A stretch of DNA of 64,000 bases from the NCBI RefSeq assembly GCF_018881605.1, contig NZ_JACVPZ010000001.1, positions 930,001-994,000 on the forward strand, in the 5' to 3' direction. The DNA comes from Polynucleobacter sp. UB-Tiil-W10 (GTDB lineage: Bacteria; Pseudomonadota; Gammaproteobacteria; Burkholderiales; Burkholderiaceae). The notes beneath the pieces were generated by a model. That model made no database searches and was not told the origin of the DNA. It saw only the letters and a program-made list of their open reading frames with translations. This document shows positions 29,842-38,083 of this stretch, piece by piece. The position numbers and the translations under genes were made by a program. Position 1 is the stretch's first letter. Every line of letters begins with the position of its first letter.

Positions 29842-30633
29842 ATGACTGAAAACAATTCAACTGAAGACTCGGGATTACAAGAAACCTTTCTATCCCACTT
29901 ATTTGAATTACGTGATCGCGTAATTAAATCAGCGCTCGCAATTATTGCTGTCTTTGTTTGCCTAGTCTATTGGGCCCCTGATATTTTTCATTTATTTGCG
30001 CAGCCTTTATTAGAGGCATTGCCTGCTGGCGGCAAGATGATTGTGACGGACGTTACAGGATCATTTTTCGTGCCTATGAAAGTCACCATGCTGGTGGCAT
30101 TTCTCATTGCATTACCAGTGGTGATGTATCAGCTCTGGGCTTTCATTGCACCTGGACTATATCTGCACGAGAGGAAATTGATTCTTCCTTTGGTGGTTAG
30201 TAGCTATTCCTTATTCATTCTTGGTATGGCGTTTGCTTACTTTTTAGTGTTTCCAACAGTATTTAAGTTTATGGCTAGCTATAACGCACCTTTGGGCGCG
30301 GAGATGTCTACTGACATTGATAACTATTTAAGTTTTGCCATGACAACCTTTCTAGCTTTTGGTATTACCTTCGAGGTGCCTGTAGTCGTGGTAGTTTTGG
30401 TTCGCATGGGGCTTGTTCCTCTGGCTAAGTTAAAGGAAATTCGTCCCTATGTCATCGTAGGGGCATTTGTGATCTCGGCAGTGGTAACTCCGCCTGACGT
30501 ACTTTCTCAATTGCTCCTAGCAGTTCCGATGACTTTGCTTTACGAATTAGGGCTTCTGATTGCGCGCTTCTATGTGCCCAAGCCATCCGTAGATGAGCCT
30601 GAGGCAGATCAATCGACCTCAGCGTCTGCTTGA
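29842..30633 (+). CDS. tatC: Twin-arginine translocase subunit TatC
   Basis: A 263-aa polytopic protein with six predicted helices. The conserved TFLSHLFELRDRVIKSA N-terminus, FFVPMKVTMLVAFLIALPVVMYQLWAFIAPGLY and GITFEVPVVV with the key Glu are present. The 3' end overlaps the convergent Sel1 gene by 25 bp, so no terminator separates them. Confidence 0.95.
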   Translation: MTENNSTEDSGLQETFLSHLFELRDRVIKSALAIIAVFVCLVYWAPDIFHLFAQPLLEALPAGGKMIVTDVTGSFFVPMKVTMLVAFLIALPVVMYQLWAFIAPGLYLHERKLILPLVVSSYSLFILGMAFAYFLVFPTVFKFMASYNAPLGAEMSTDIDNYLSFAMTTFLAFGITFEVPVVVVVLVRMGLVPLAKLKEIRPYVIVGAFVISAVVTPPDVLSQLLLAVPMTLLYELGLLIARFYVPKPSVDEPEADQSTSASA

Positions 30634-32072
30634 TTCTTAGAAAAAGTATTTTCTAGCCAACTCGTGACGCGATCAAAGCGATAGCGTCTTTGACGTAAGT
30701 TACCTTCCAAATCCATCTCTGTGCCAGCGAAGGCCTTGCCGGCAGCCAATAGGGCACGGCGTTGTTGAATGGTTTCAATCTGAATTAATCTTGGTAAGAT
30801 CTTTGGTAGCTCCCAACGGATATCCACCACTACACAATGCTCATGTTGGAGTTGGCCAACTTCACAAAGTAATAACTCTGCTTTGCTGAAGTTAAATTGA
30901 TTCGCAATGATGATGCGATGACAGAGTAATAGCCAATCTTCATCTAGCTTATGTTCAGCATGATGATTGATGGCTTCCTCAGCACATTGCGCCAATTCAA
31001 ACCATTCATTTAATTTAGGGTTAGGGCAGCCCTCTAAAATCTTTCCGAGTAATTCTTTGGCTTCGGGCACGCCTTGCTGATGGGCTTGCCACACCCAATA
31101 AGATGCTTGCAATCCGCGAACCCTCTCTTCGCTCTTTTCGCGCTTGCGCCAAAGATTGGCCCCTTTACGAAGTTGGGCTTGTGCATGACCAAGATCGGCA
31201 GCGCGATCAAAGCAGCGATCACTCTCATTAGCGTTGTATCCAGAAAATTGGGGGCGACGATAAATTTCACCAAGGGCATACCAAGCATCTCGATCTCCAT
31301 CTTTGGCTGCAAGCTCTAACCAGTGAGCTGCTTTCTTGAGAGAGGCGTTTGATTTACTCTTCTCCGAATCAAGACCGCCATCCAGCTGAGCAAGACGTAA
31401 ACCTAAAGTAAGTTTGGCAATGGTTAGTCCTAGTTCTGCCGCTTGAATGAGCGCTTCTTCGTTTTGGTCATCAAGCCAAACTTTCCACAATGAAGAAAGT
31501 GCTTCATTTTTTGGTTGCAACTTAATCAATAATTCTTTTGCGCTGCTTGTATAGGATGAATCGCCTTCCGCAAGTTCTTGCAAATATAGTTTGGCTATCT
31601 TTTGCATGCCAGCAAAATCGAGAGAAGCAATTTTTTCTATTGGCGCTGATGAAGTCTTCCGTTTGTGCCAGTCAACTAGTTGAGATTGGATTTCTTCATT
31701 GATGGGGTTAATTAATAAATTAACAAGTTGCCATTTAGCTGCGATCTGAGAATTAAGATCGCCTCCCGTCTCAGCCAAACTCCAAAAAGAATTCCAGCCA
31801 AATTCAAAAGCAGGGGAATTAAATGTTTCGGCCAGGGTAATGGTGGCTACCTGGGCCAATAGATTACAAATTTCATCGCCACCCAAGTTTTTTTCTGCAA
31901 GCTGTTGATTTAAAATGGAAAAATAGGATTTTTCTAGCCAAATAAGGGCATTCGCCGGTTGAATTGGGGTTTTAAAGGCGCCTGTCAGATATGCAGACGC
32001 TAACATTTGTTGCGCGGAAACATCACCTAAACGGGCTGAACTAAGGATTTTTAAGAATTCGCGACTTGCCAT
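30609..32072 (-). CDS. Sel1-like repeat protein of unknown function
   Basis: About 487 aa, rich in helical repeats. Sel1/TPR-like units are visible at the N-terminus (LGDVSAQQMLASAYLTGAF) and around residues 250-350 (AAKDGDRDAWYALGEIY, then AADLGHAQAQLRKGANLW, then GVPEAKELLGKIL). No signal peptide, membrane helix or catalytic motif is recognised. The frame opens at 32168, but I prefer ATG 32072 (MASREFLKIL) because the upstream 32 codons lack family character and run into the porin promoter region. Sel1 proteins act in protein-protein contacts; the partner is unknown. Confidence 0.7.
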   Translation of the reverse strand: MASREFLKILSSARLGDVSAQQMLASAYLTGAFKTPIQPANALIWLEKSYFSILNQQLAEKNLGGDEICNLLAQVATITLAETFNSPAFEFGWNSFWSLAETGGDLNSQIAAKWQLVNLLINPINEEIQSQLVDWHKRKTSSAPIEKIASLDFAGMQKIAKLYLQELAEGDSSYTSSAKELLIKLQPKNEALSSLWKVWLDDQNEEALIQAAELGLTIAKLTLGLRLAQLDGGLDSEKSKSNASLKKAAHWLELAAKDGDRDAWYALGEIYRRPQFSGYNANESDRCFDRAADLGHAQAQLRKGANLWRKREKSEERVRGLQASYWVWQAHQQGVPEAKELLGKILEGCPNPKLNEWFELAQCAEEAINHHAEHKLDEDWLLLCHRIIIANQFNFSKAELLLCEVGQLQHEHCVVVDIRWELPKILPRLIQIETIQQRRALLAAGKAFAGTEMDLEGNLRQRRYRFDRVTSWLENTFSKNQADAEVD

Positions 32073-32161
32073 ATGACAATTTTGGCATCTAAGGCCCATA
32101 AAAGACAGAAAACAAAGGTCCTGTTGCCGAGATACAACGAAGAAAGCCAAAAAACTACCTT

Positions 32162-32188
32162 TTGACAAGCAAAAAGAGCTCCTAAATA
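32162..32188 (+). promoter_or_regulatory. Possible porin promoter
   Basis: TTGACA at 32162-32167 is a perfect -35. TAAATA (32183-32188) lies 15 bp downstream, a little short. The resulting leader of about 85 nt contains a C/G-rich stretch near 32195-32212 and ends with GGAG (32268-32271) 9 nt before the ATG. Confidence 0.4.
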
Positions 32189-32280
32189 CCCTGACCCCCA
32201 GTCTAGCGGGGCAAAAGAAGCAAAATTCATAGGTCCCAGTTTTATTTGGGCATTACTTTTAATTTTTGGAGATTTAAAGA

Positions 32281-33579
32281 ATGAAAAAATCGCTATTAGC
32301 AGTTGCAGCTATCGGTGCATTTGCATCTGCTGCTCAAGCTCAGTCCAGCGTAACCGTATACGGTATCTTGGACGTTGGTTATGTTGGTGGTAACGCACGT
32401 GTTGCTGAAGGCGGAACAAAATCAGCCACTCAAAACACAGTTCAAAAAGCAACCCAGAATTCTTTTGATAACAATGCTGAGTCAACCTCACGCCTTGGTT
32501 TTAAGGGCACTGAAGATTTAGGCGGCGGTACATCTGCATTTTTCACTGTTGAATTAGGTTTGGCGCCTTCTGACTCACAGTCAGGCTTCAAGTCCGCTAC
32601 TACTACTGAAAACCGTCAATCTTTTGCTGGTTTGAAGAAAAATGGTATTGGTGACTTTGCAATTGGTACACAGTACACAGCATTGCACAATGCAGTAGCT
32701 GCTACTGATGCTGCTGGTACAAATAACATCCTTGGCGATATGATTTATACATCCGCTACAGCTTCAGCTACCAATACAGGTGCTGGTGTTAAGGATGACA
32801 ACTTTGCTGCAAACAACGGATTTGGTGCTGGTAACTCATACACAATTCGTGCTAACAACACTTTAACTGTTAACACAGCAACTTTCGCTGGTTTCACTGG
32901 TCACGGCATTGTGATTATGAATAACAACAATAGCACTCAGACATCTAACTATGCCAGTTCAAATGGCTATGTTGGTGGTACTAATAACCAAAATGGTTGG
33001 GGCTTAGGTCTTGACTATGCATGGAACAAGTTATTTGTTACTGCACAATTGCAACAGTTGAATGCTAAACAAGCTTATAACTCAACTGGTGTGACCGTTG
33101 CTGCCAACACTCCTTCTGCAGTAGCGACAGCCTATGGCATCAGCATCTTCGGCGCAGGCCAAGCTTCTACATTGGGTACTAACGTTAAAGACAATCAATA
33201 CTACGTTGGTGCTACTTATGACTTCGGCATCTTGAAGGCATATGCACAGTACATTAACCGCAAGGTAACTGCACAGCAAGACACTGGTTTCTACGCTAAG
33301 CGTACTGGTGAGCAGATTGGTGTTCGTAGCTATATCACTCCAGTAATCGAAGCTTGGGCACAGGGTGGTTTGGGTAAGACTACAGCTTTTGGTGCAAGCA
33401 ACCCAGCTGCTAATATGACTTCATGGCAGGTTGGCTCTAACTACTACCTAAGCAAGCGTACAAACTTGTATGCTATCTATGGTCAAGTTGGAACTTCAAA
33501 CGTATCCATCATTAACAGCCAAAATCCATCTAGCTTCAATGCTAGCAACTATGCTGTTGGCGTACGTCACACTTTCTAA
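32281..33579 (+). CDS. General outer-membrane porin (Gram-negative trimeric type)
   Basis: A 432-aa porin with a 20-residue signal peptide (MKKSLLAVAAIGAFASAAQA, then QSSVTVYGILDVGY), typical of Burkholderiales OmpC-like porins. Alternating beta strands are visible, with SRLGFKGTEDLGGGTSAFFTVE, the loop-3 region, QNNGWGLGLDY-like strands and the final aromatic FNASNYAVGVRHTF strand that ends in Phe for Bam recognition. A long Thr/Asn/Ala-rich stretch in the middle is a probable surface loop region. It is monocistronic, with a strong terminator behind it. Confidence 0.93.
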   Translation: MKKSLLAVAAIGAFASAAQAQSSVTVYGILDVGYVGGNARVAEGGTKSATQNTVQKATQNSFDNNAESTSRLGFKGTEDLGGGTSAFFTVELGLAPSDSQSGFKSATTTENRQSFAGLKKNGIGDFAIGTQYTALHNAVAATDAAGTNNILGDMIYTSATASATNTGAGVKDDNFAANNGFGAGNSYTIRANNTLTVNTATFAGFTGHGIVIMNNNNSTQTSNYASSNGYVGGTNNQNGWGLGLDYAWNKLFVTAQLQQLNAKQAYNSTGVTVAANTPSAVATAYGISIFGAGQASTLGTNVKDNQYYVGATYDFGILKAYAQYINRKVTAQQDTGFYAKRTGEQIGVRSYITPVIEAWAQGGLGKTTAFGASNPAANMTSWQVGSNYYLSKRTNLYAIYGQVGTSNVSIINSQNPSSFNASNYAVGVRHTF

Positions 33580-33620
33580 TTTAACGCTAGCTTAAGCTAG
33601 TTCCAGATTAGTAAGGCATC

Positions 33621-33656
33621 AAAAAACCCCGCTGTGAAAATACAGCGGGGTTTTTA
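33621..33656. terminator. Bidirectional intrinsic terminator between the porin and the GT41-like gene
   Basis: The arms CCCCGCTGT and ACAGCGGGG pair perfectly around GAAAAT, with A-run on the left and T-run on the right extending the stem. It ends porin transcription rightward and, read leftward, the TPR-glycosyltransferase transcript ending at 33681. Confidence 0.95.
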
Positions 33657-33680
33657 TTTATATAACAGGATAATAACTAA

Positions 33681-36128
33681 TCAATTATTATTAGTTAAAT
33701 GGCTGGTATCTACACCCACCTTGACTCGATCGATCAAAAACTGCTCTAAAGCTCTAATCGGCTCTAAATCATCAAACAAAATAGATCTAAGGACAATAAT
33801 TTTCTCTTGCACTGTTTTCCTGTAATCTCGGTCTTGTACTAATTTGACAATCAGGTTGATATATTCCGTCTCGTTGTTGGTGATGAGTTCAGACATGTCC
33901 ATTCTTCTAAGGATTCCGCTAGCTAAGCGACCTCGCAGAAAATGACCTTCTCTCGTAACAATAGGGAGTCCACATTCAATTGCTTGAATAGCGGTATTAA
34001 ATCCAGAAAAACCAATTGTGTCTAAAAATACATCGGCTTTCAACATTAATCCGTAAAATGCCTCAGTTTTTTGCCATGGAATAAAGTGAATGAAATCAGC
34101 AGCATTTAAGTTTTCCCGCTCGAATGCATTTTCCAATCTTTCTTTTAATGCTTCAGACAAAGCCACTTCTTGACTCTGGAAGAAGATAAATTGGCATACA
34201 GATAGTTTTTGCGCTATGGATACAAAAATTTGGTCATGCTCAGGGGCGTATTTAAAAGGCGTACCAGGGCATAAAAGTATGGGCGATTCTGCATTTATAC
34301 CAAGTTCCTGAAGATTAATATTTATTGGGCTTTCAGTACGGGCTGAGTAGTAACAGCCTAAATTAGGGAGTTGAACTAATTTTTCGCTGTAATAATCCTC
34401 TGCATTAGTAGGTTCAAATTCCTGGGCTGAGATAAAGTAATCAATGGTCGCCAAACCAGTGGTTTCGGGGTGGCCCCAAGAAGCAAGTTGTAAAGGGGCC
34501 AATCGTAGATTAGCTAGTATGCAACTCAATGGGGACATACCAATTTCAGGGTAAATTAAAACATCAACTTCTTTTTCTAGAATTGCTTTGACTGAATCTC
34601 TTAGATTATCCAGGTTGTCAGTGAATGAAGTGGCAATTGATTTTGCTAAGATCGTTTCATAGTCGCTGAAACTACTTAAATAAAATACATGAACCTCGAA
34701 TAAGTCAGGATTGAGGTGCTGTATCCAACCTTTGACAATAGCATTCCATACTGAATGCTCATAAATATGTGAGCTGACTATACCAACTTTAATGCGCTCT
34801 CTAGTATTGGGTGCGCTAATTGAAAAATTTTGTCGACTACTCCACCAGGACATTACTCTATGGCAGATTTGACCATACTGATAAATGAGTTCTCTATTAT
34901 TTATTTCTTGGTAAGCTAAATAAAATGGTTGCCGCCAGCCAATAGCATGGTGGGCATTAGGAAGGGTAGACTCGTCAAGCCATTGATTCAAATTGCTTAA
35001 GGCATCCTTAAAAGACTGGCGCATAAGATTGGTAGCATTAAGACTAGATGGTATTTTGTGTATTAAGTTAAAGGTGAGACCCCATTTGGCCTGAGCATTT
35101 TTAGGATCAATTTTTAAAGCAGTTTTAAAACAATCTCTTGCCTCTGTATGTCTATTTAAGTTTTCAAGCGCTGTACCGCGATCGATATATCCATCGGCTA
35201 TGTTTGGGTTCAATGAAATTCGTTTATTAATACAGACCAATGCACTCTCAAATTGTTTAAGCTCCATGTGCACTGCGCTTTTGCATATATATGCATTGAT
35301 ATTATTTGGATTAAGGTCTATTGCCCTATCAAAGCATTCAGAGGCTTCAGTTAGATTGCCTATTTTCTGTAGAATTTTTCCCTGCTGGATATGGTATTCA
35401 GCCACTTTCGGATCTAAATCAGTGGCCTTTTCAAAGCAAGCAAGAGCATCTTGTAGGCGAGACAAATCCAGTAGAGCGTTTCCGACATTTATCCATGCGT
35501 CAATTTTATTGGGGTTTATTTTGATTGCTCGATCAAAGCAACTTAGGGCTTCATCGTTTTGATTGAGGGCTTTCAATGAAATTGCTTTATTGAGCCATCC
35601 CTCATAAAAATCTACATTTAAGCTCAGGGCTTGATTTATTAATGCTAGAGCCTCATCATCTTTTTGAAGTCCTCTTAGGGCTATGGCCTTGTTGAGTAAA
35701 GCCTCAGGATAATGCGCATGAATATTTAGCGCCTTATTGAAGGTGGCCATCGCTTCTTCATTTCGATTCAGTGCTAGTAAGCTTTTTCCATAATTTAACC
35801 AAGCCTCTGGATTTTGGGGCATTAATTTAATGACTCTTTGATGATGAATTAATGCTTCTTTTTCATTCCCGATGCTTGAAAGTGCTTTAGCTAGGTTATA
35901 TTGCAGCGAGGGATCTGAGGGCTCGAGTGCCACAGCTTTTTTTAGATATTTAACAGCCTCTACATGATTATCTTGCAAAGCTCGAATGAGGCCAAGAACA
36001 TGCAGTGCCGGTACATTTTTTGCGTCGACCTGTAGTAGTCTTTTTAGGATGATTTCAGCACTTTGGGTGTTGCCACTTTGGAATGCCTCAATTGCTTGGC
36101 TGAGCATTAATTGATATTGTGAATTCAT
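33681..36128 (-). CDS. TPR protein with C-terminal GT41/OGT-like glycosyltransferase domain
   Basis: 815 aa. Residues 1 to about 380 are ten or so 34-residue TPR units with the W-LG-Y-A-F-P-type pattern. The C-terminal part (about 440-800) resembles the GT-B catalytic domain of OGT/SPINDLY proteins: RIKVGIVSSHIYEHSVWNAI (first fold), LQLASWGHPETTG, a FKYAPEHDQIF lysine segment, and GFNTAIQAIECGLPIVTREG-FLRGRLAS-ILRRM (donor site). The sequence is diverged from true OGTs and closer to HMW1C-like branches. It probably attaches a sugar to proteins, or a related acceptor, in the cytoplasm; acceptor unknown. It is 9 bp downstream of the GT9-like gene, so the two form an operon. Confidence 0.8.
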   Translation of the reverse strand: MNSQYQLMLSQAIEAFQSGNTQSAEIILKRLLQVDAKNVPALHVLGLIRALQDNHVEAVKYLKKAVALEPSDPSLQYNLAKALSSIGNEKEALIHHQRVIKLMPQNPEAWLNYGKSLLALNRNEEAMATFNKALNIHAHYPEALLNKAIALRGLQKDDEALALINQALSLNVDFYEGWLNKAISLKALNQNDEALSCFDRAIKINPNKIDAWINVGNALLDLSRLQDALACFEKATDLDPKVAEYHIQQGKILQKIGNLTEASECFDRAIDLNPNNINAYICKSAVHMELKQFESALVCINKRISLNPNIADGYIDRGTALENLNRHTEARDCFKTALKIDPKNAQAKWGLTFNLIHKIPSSLNATNLMRQSFKDALSNLNQWLDESTLPNAHHAIGWRQPFYLAYQEINNRELIYQYGQICHRVMSWWSSRQNFSISAPNTRERIKVGIVSSHIYEHSVWNAIVKGWIQHLNPDLFEVHVFYLSSFSDYETILAKSIATSFTDNLDNLRDSVKAILEKEVDVLIYPEIGMSPLSCILANLRLAPLQLASWGHPETTGLATIDYFISAQEFEPTNAEDYYSEKLVQLPNLGCYYSARTESPININLQELGINAESPILLCPGTPFKYAPEHDQIFVSIAQKLSVCQFIFFQSQEVALSEALKERLENAFERENLNAADFIHFIPWQKTEAFYGLMLKADVFLDTIGFSGFNTAIQAIECGLPIVTREGHFLRGRLASGILRRMDMSELITNNETEYINLIVKLVQDRDYRKTVQEKIIVLRSILFDDLEPIRALEQFLIDRVKVGVDTSHLTNNN

Positions 36129-36137
36129 TAAGGGAGT

Positions 36138-37961
36138 TTAAATGTCTTGGTCATGTTTTTGCGCTAGGATTTTTAGATCTCTTTCAACTTGCTCCAAAAC
36201 CTCCCCCCATTCTCCGGAGTTTTTTTGTCTATAAAGCCTTACGCTCTTATACCAAGGTGAATCGGCTCGATCTTCAAGCCAGCGCCAACAGGTGTCATAT
36301 CGATTTAATATCCAAGTAGGCTTTCCGAGAGCTGCTGCTAGGTGTGCGGTTGAAGTGTCGACGGATATCACTAGATCTAAATTGCTGATGAGTGCCGCTG
36401 TGTCTGAAAAGTCCTCGAGTTCGGGGACGCAATTAAATAAATTATTTGTAGGCCAAATATTAGACTTGTTTTGTTCTAATTCTGATTCAGCGGGATCTCC
36501 CTTTTGAAGGCTATAAAACTCAATATTAGTTAAGTGCTGCAGGCGAGCAATAATTTCAAGAGGGATATTGCGGCGCTCATTAATAGCCCACATTTCAGGT
36601 TGCTCTGGCCTGAAGCCACCATTCCATACTAGCCCAACCCTAAGAAGGTGATGCTGGGCTAGTTTTTCCGCCCACATTTTTTTCTTTGTGAGATTAGCGC
36701 CTAAATAGGCGTTTGAGTTAGGGATTGATGCAAGCTCAGTTTTAAAAATTAGGGGCAGACTCATTAGGGGGGCCTGAAAAGCAAAATCACTTAAATTGTG
36801 GCACTCAGAAATAATTTGAATTTTTTCACTTAAGCTTTCCATTAATACGGCAAGAGTGAGTGGGGTCACAAATGTCACATTTGCACCCAATTTAACTAAT
36901 TCTGGAATGTAGCGGCAAAACTGAATAGAATCACCAAGGCCCTGCTCGGACCAGATTAGAATCTTCTTTCCTTTTACGTCTAATAAATTCTGCAATCGTG
37001 GAATTGAGTTATAGCTGGATTTAAGTGGATTGATTTTGATAAAGGCTCGAGCTTCAAAATTTTGCCAGCCATTGCGAAAATCTCCAATAGTGAGCTCAAC
37101 TAGAGATTTATTCCAGTAGGCCATGGCATAGTCAGACTTTAGTCGGATTGCTTGATCGTAAGCAGCTATACATTCTTGATGGCGCTTTAATGCACAATAA
37201 GAAATTCCGAGGTTATACCAGGCTTGTGCATAGTTTGGCTTTAGTTGAATAGCATGCTGGTGATGTTCAATGGATTCATCGAGGTGCCCCAGGGCAAAGA
37301 CAACATTTCCTTTATTGGTCCAGGCCTCTGCAAAATCGGGATTTAGTATTAGGGCATGATCATAGAGAGTTAGCGCGTCTTCATGTTGCTCAAGCTCGCT
37401 ATAGGCCATACCTTTATTAATCCAAGCCTTAGCAGACATAGGACGAAGTGAGATTGCTTTGTCGTGATGTGCCAATGCATTTTCGAAATCTTTAAGATGA
37501 TTTAGAACAAGGCCCTTATTAGACCAAGCCTCTGCATAAGAGGGATTCAAGGCAATGGCTCTATCGTGGTGCCCTAGAGCTTCTTCATAGCGTTGTAGCT
37601 CGTATAAAGCATTACCCTTATTAGACCAAGCCTCTGCATAGGTAGGATTCAGTGCAATTGCTGTGTCATAAGAAATAAGGGCATCTTCAAGTTGCCCAAG
37701 CTCAAACAGCAGATTGCCAATGTTGCTATGGGCAATACCATTTTGTGGATTTATCTTTATTGCCGCCTCTAGGTATTTGAGTGCCTGAGTGTAATCTTTA
37801 CGTTGAGCATAAATAATCCCCAGAAATCTAAGTACATCTGGATTATTTGATTCAATGGATAAAGCTTGCAGGAGCAATGGTTCAGCTGCATCTAAATTCG
37901 ATTCTCGAAGGTAATCAAGTGATTTATTTAATAAAAATGCAAGCTGGGGATTCATCATCAA
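36138..37961 (-). CDS. TPR protein with C-terminal GT9/heptosyltransferase-like domain
   Basis: 607 aa. About nine TPR units fill residues 5-320, several nearly identical to each other (AEAWSNKGNALYELQRYEEAL and AEAWSNKGLVLNHLKDFENAL). The C-terminal part (about 330-600) has GT9-like features: WSEQGLGDSIQFCRYIPEL-KLGANVTFV and LVISVDTSTAHLAAALGKPTWIL, typical of heptosyltransferase GT-B folds. Its usual acceptor is unknown; bacterial TPR-GT9 fusions are often uncharacterised. Start may be ATG 37961 or the Met two codons on (MNPQLAFLL). It heads the leftward pair with the GT41-like gene. Confidence 0.78.
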   Translation of the reverse strand: MMMNPQLAFLLNKSLDYLRESNLDAAEPLLLQALSIESNNPDVLRFLGIIYAQRKDYTQALKYLEAAIKINPQNGIAHSNIGNLLFELGQLEDALISYDTAIALNPTYAEAWSNKGNALYELQRYEEALGHHDRAIALNPSYAEAWSNKGLVLNHLKDFENALAHHDKAISLRPMSAKAWINKGMAYSELEQHEDALTLYDHALILNPDFAEAWTNKGNVVFALGHLDESIEHHQHAIQLKPNYAQAWYNLGISYCALKRHQECIAAYDQAIRLKSDYAMAYWNKSLVELTIGDFRNGWQNFEARAFIKINPLKSSYNSIPRLQNLLDVKGKKILIWSEQGLGDSIQFCRYIPELVKLGANVTFVTPLTLAVLMESLSEKIQIISECHNLSDFAFQAPLMSLPLIFKTELASIPNSNAYLGANLTKKKMWAEKLAQHHLLRVGLVWNGGFRPEQPEMWAINERRNIPLEIIARLQHLTNIEFYSLQKGDPAESELEQNKSNIWPTNNLFNCVPELEDFSDTAALISNLDLVISVDTSTAHLAAALGKPTWILNRYDTCWRWLEDRADSPWYKSVRLYRQKNSGEWGEVLEQVERDLKILAQKHDQDI

Positions 37962-38083
37962 ATTTTAAATGAATTCCTTCTTCATATGATGGTGGCGATC
38001 ACTGCGGTATTAAGTTATTCTGAATTGGGAGTTTATTCTTTCAGGCTTTAGAATCAAGGGTTGTAATTGAGTATTTAACTTAT

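Noticed and set aside
32073..32168. 32-codon extension of the Sel1-like gene
   Set aside because: The added residues do not continue the repeats and overlap the region upstream of the porin including the TTGACA.
33681..37961. CRISPR-like periodic repeats in the TPR genes
   Set aside because: The period is 102 bp in frame with 34-residue TPR units; these are protein-coding repeats, and no spacer-repeat structure or cas genes are present.
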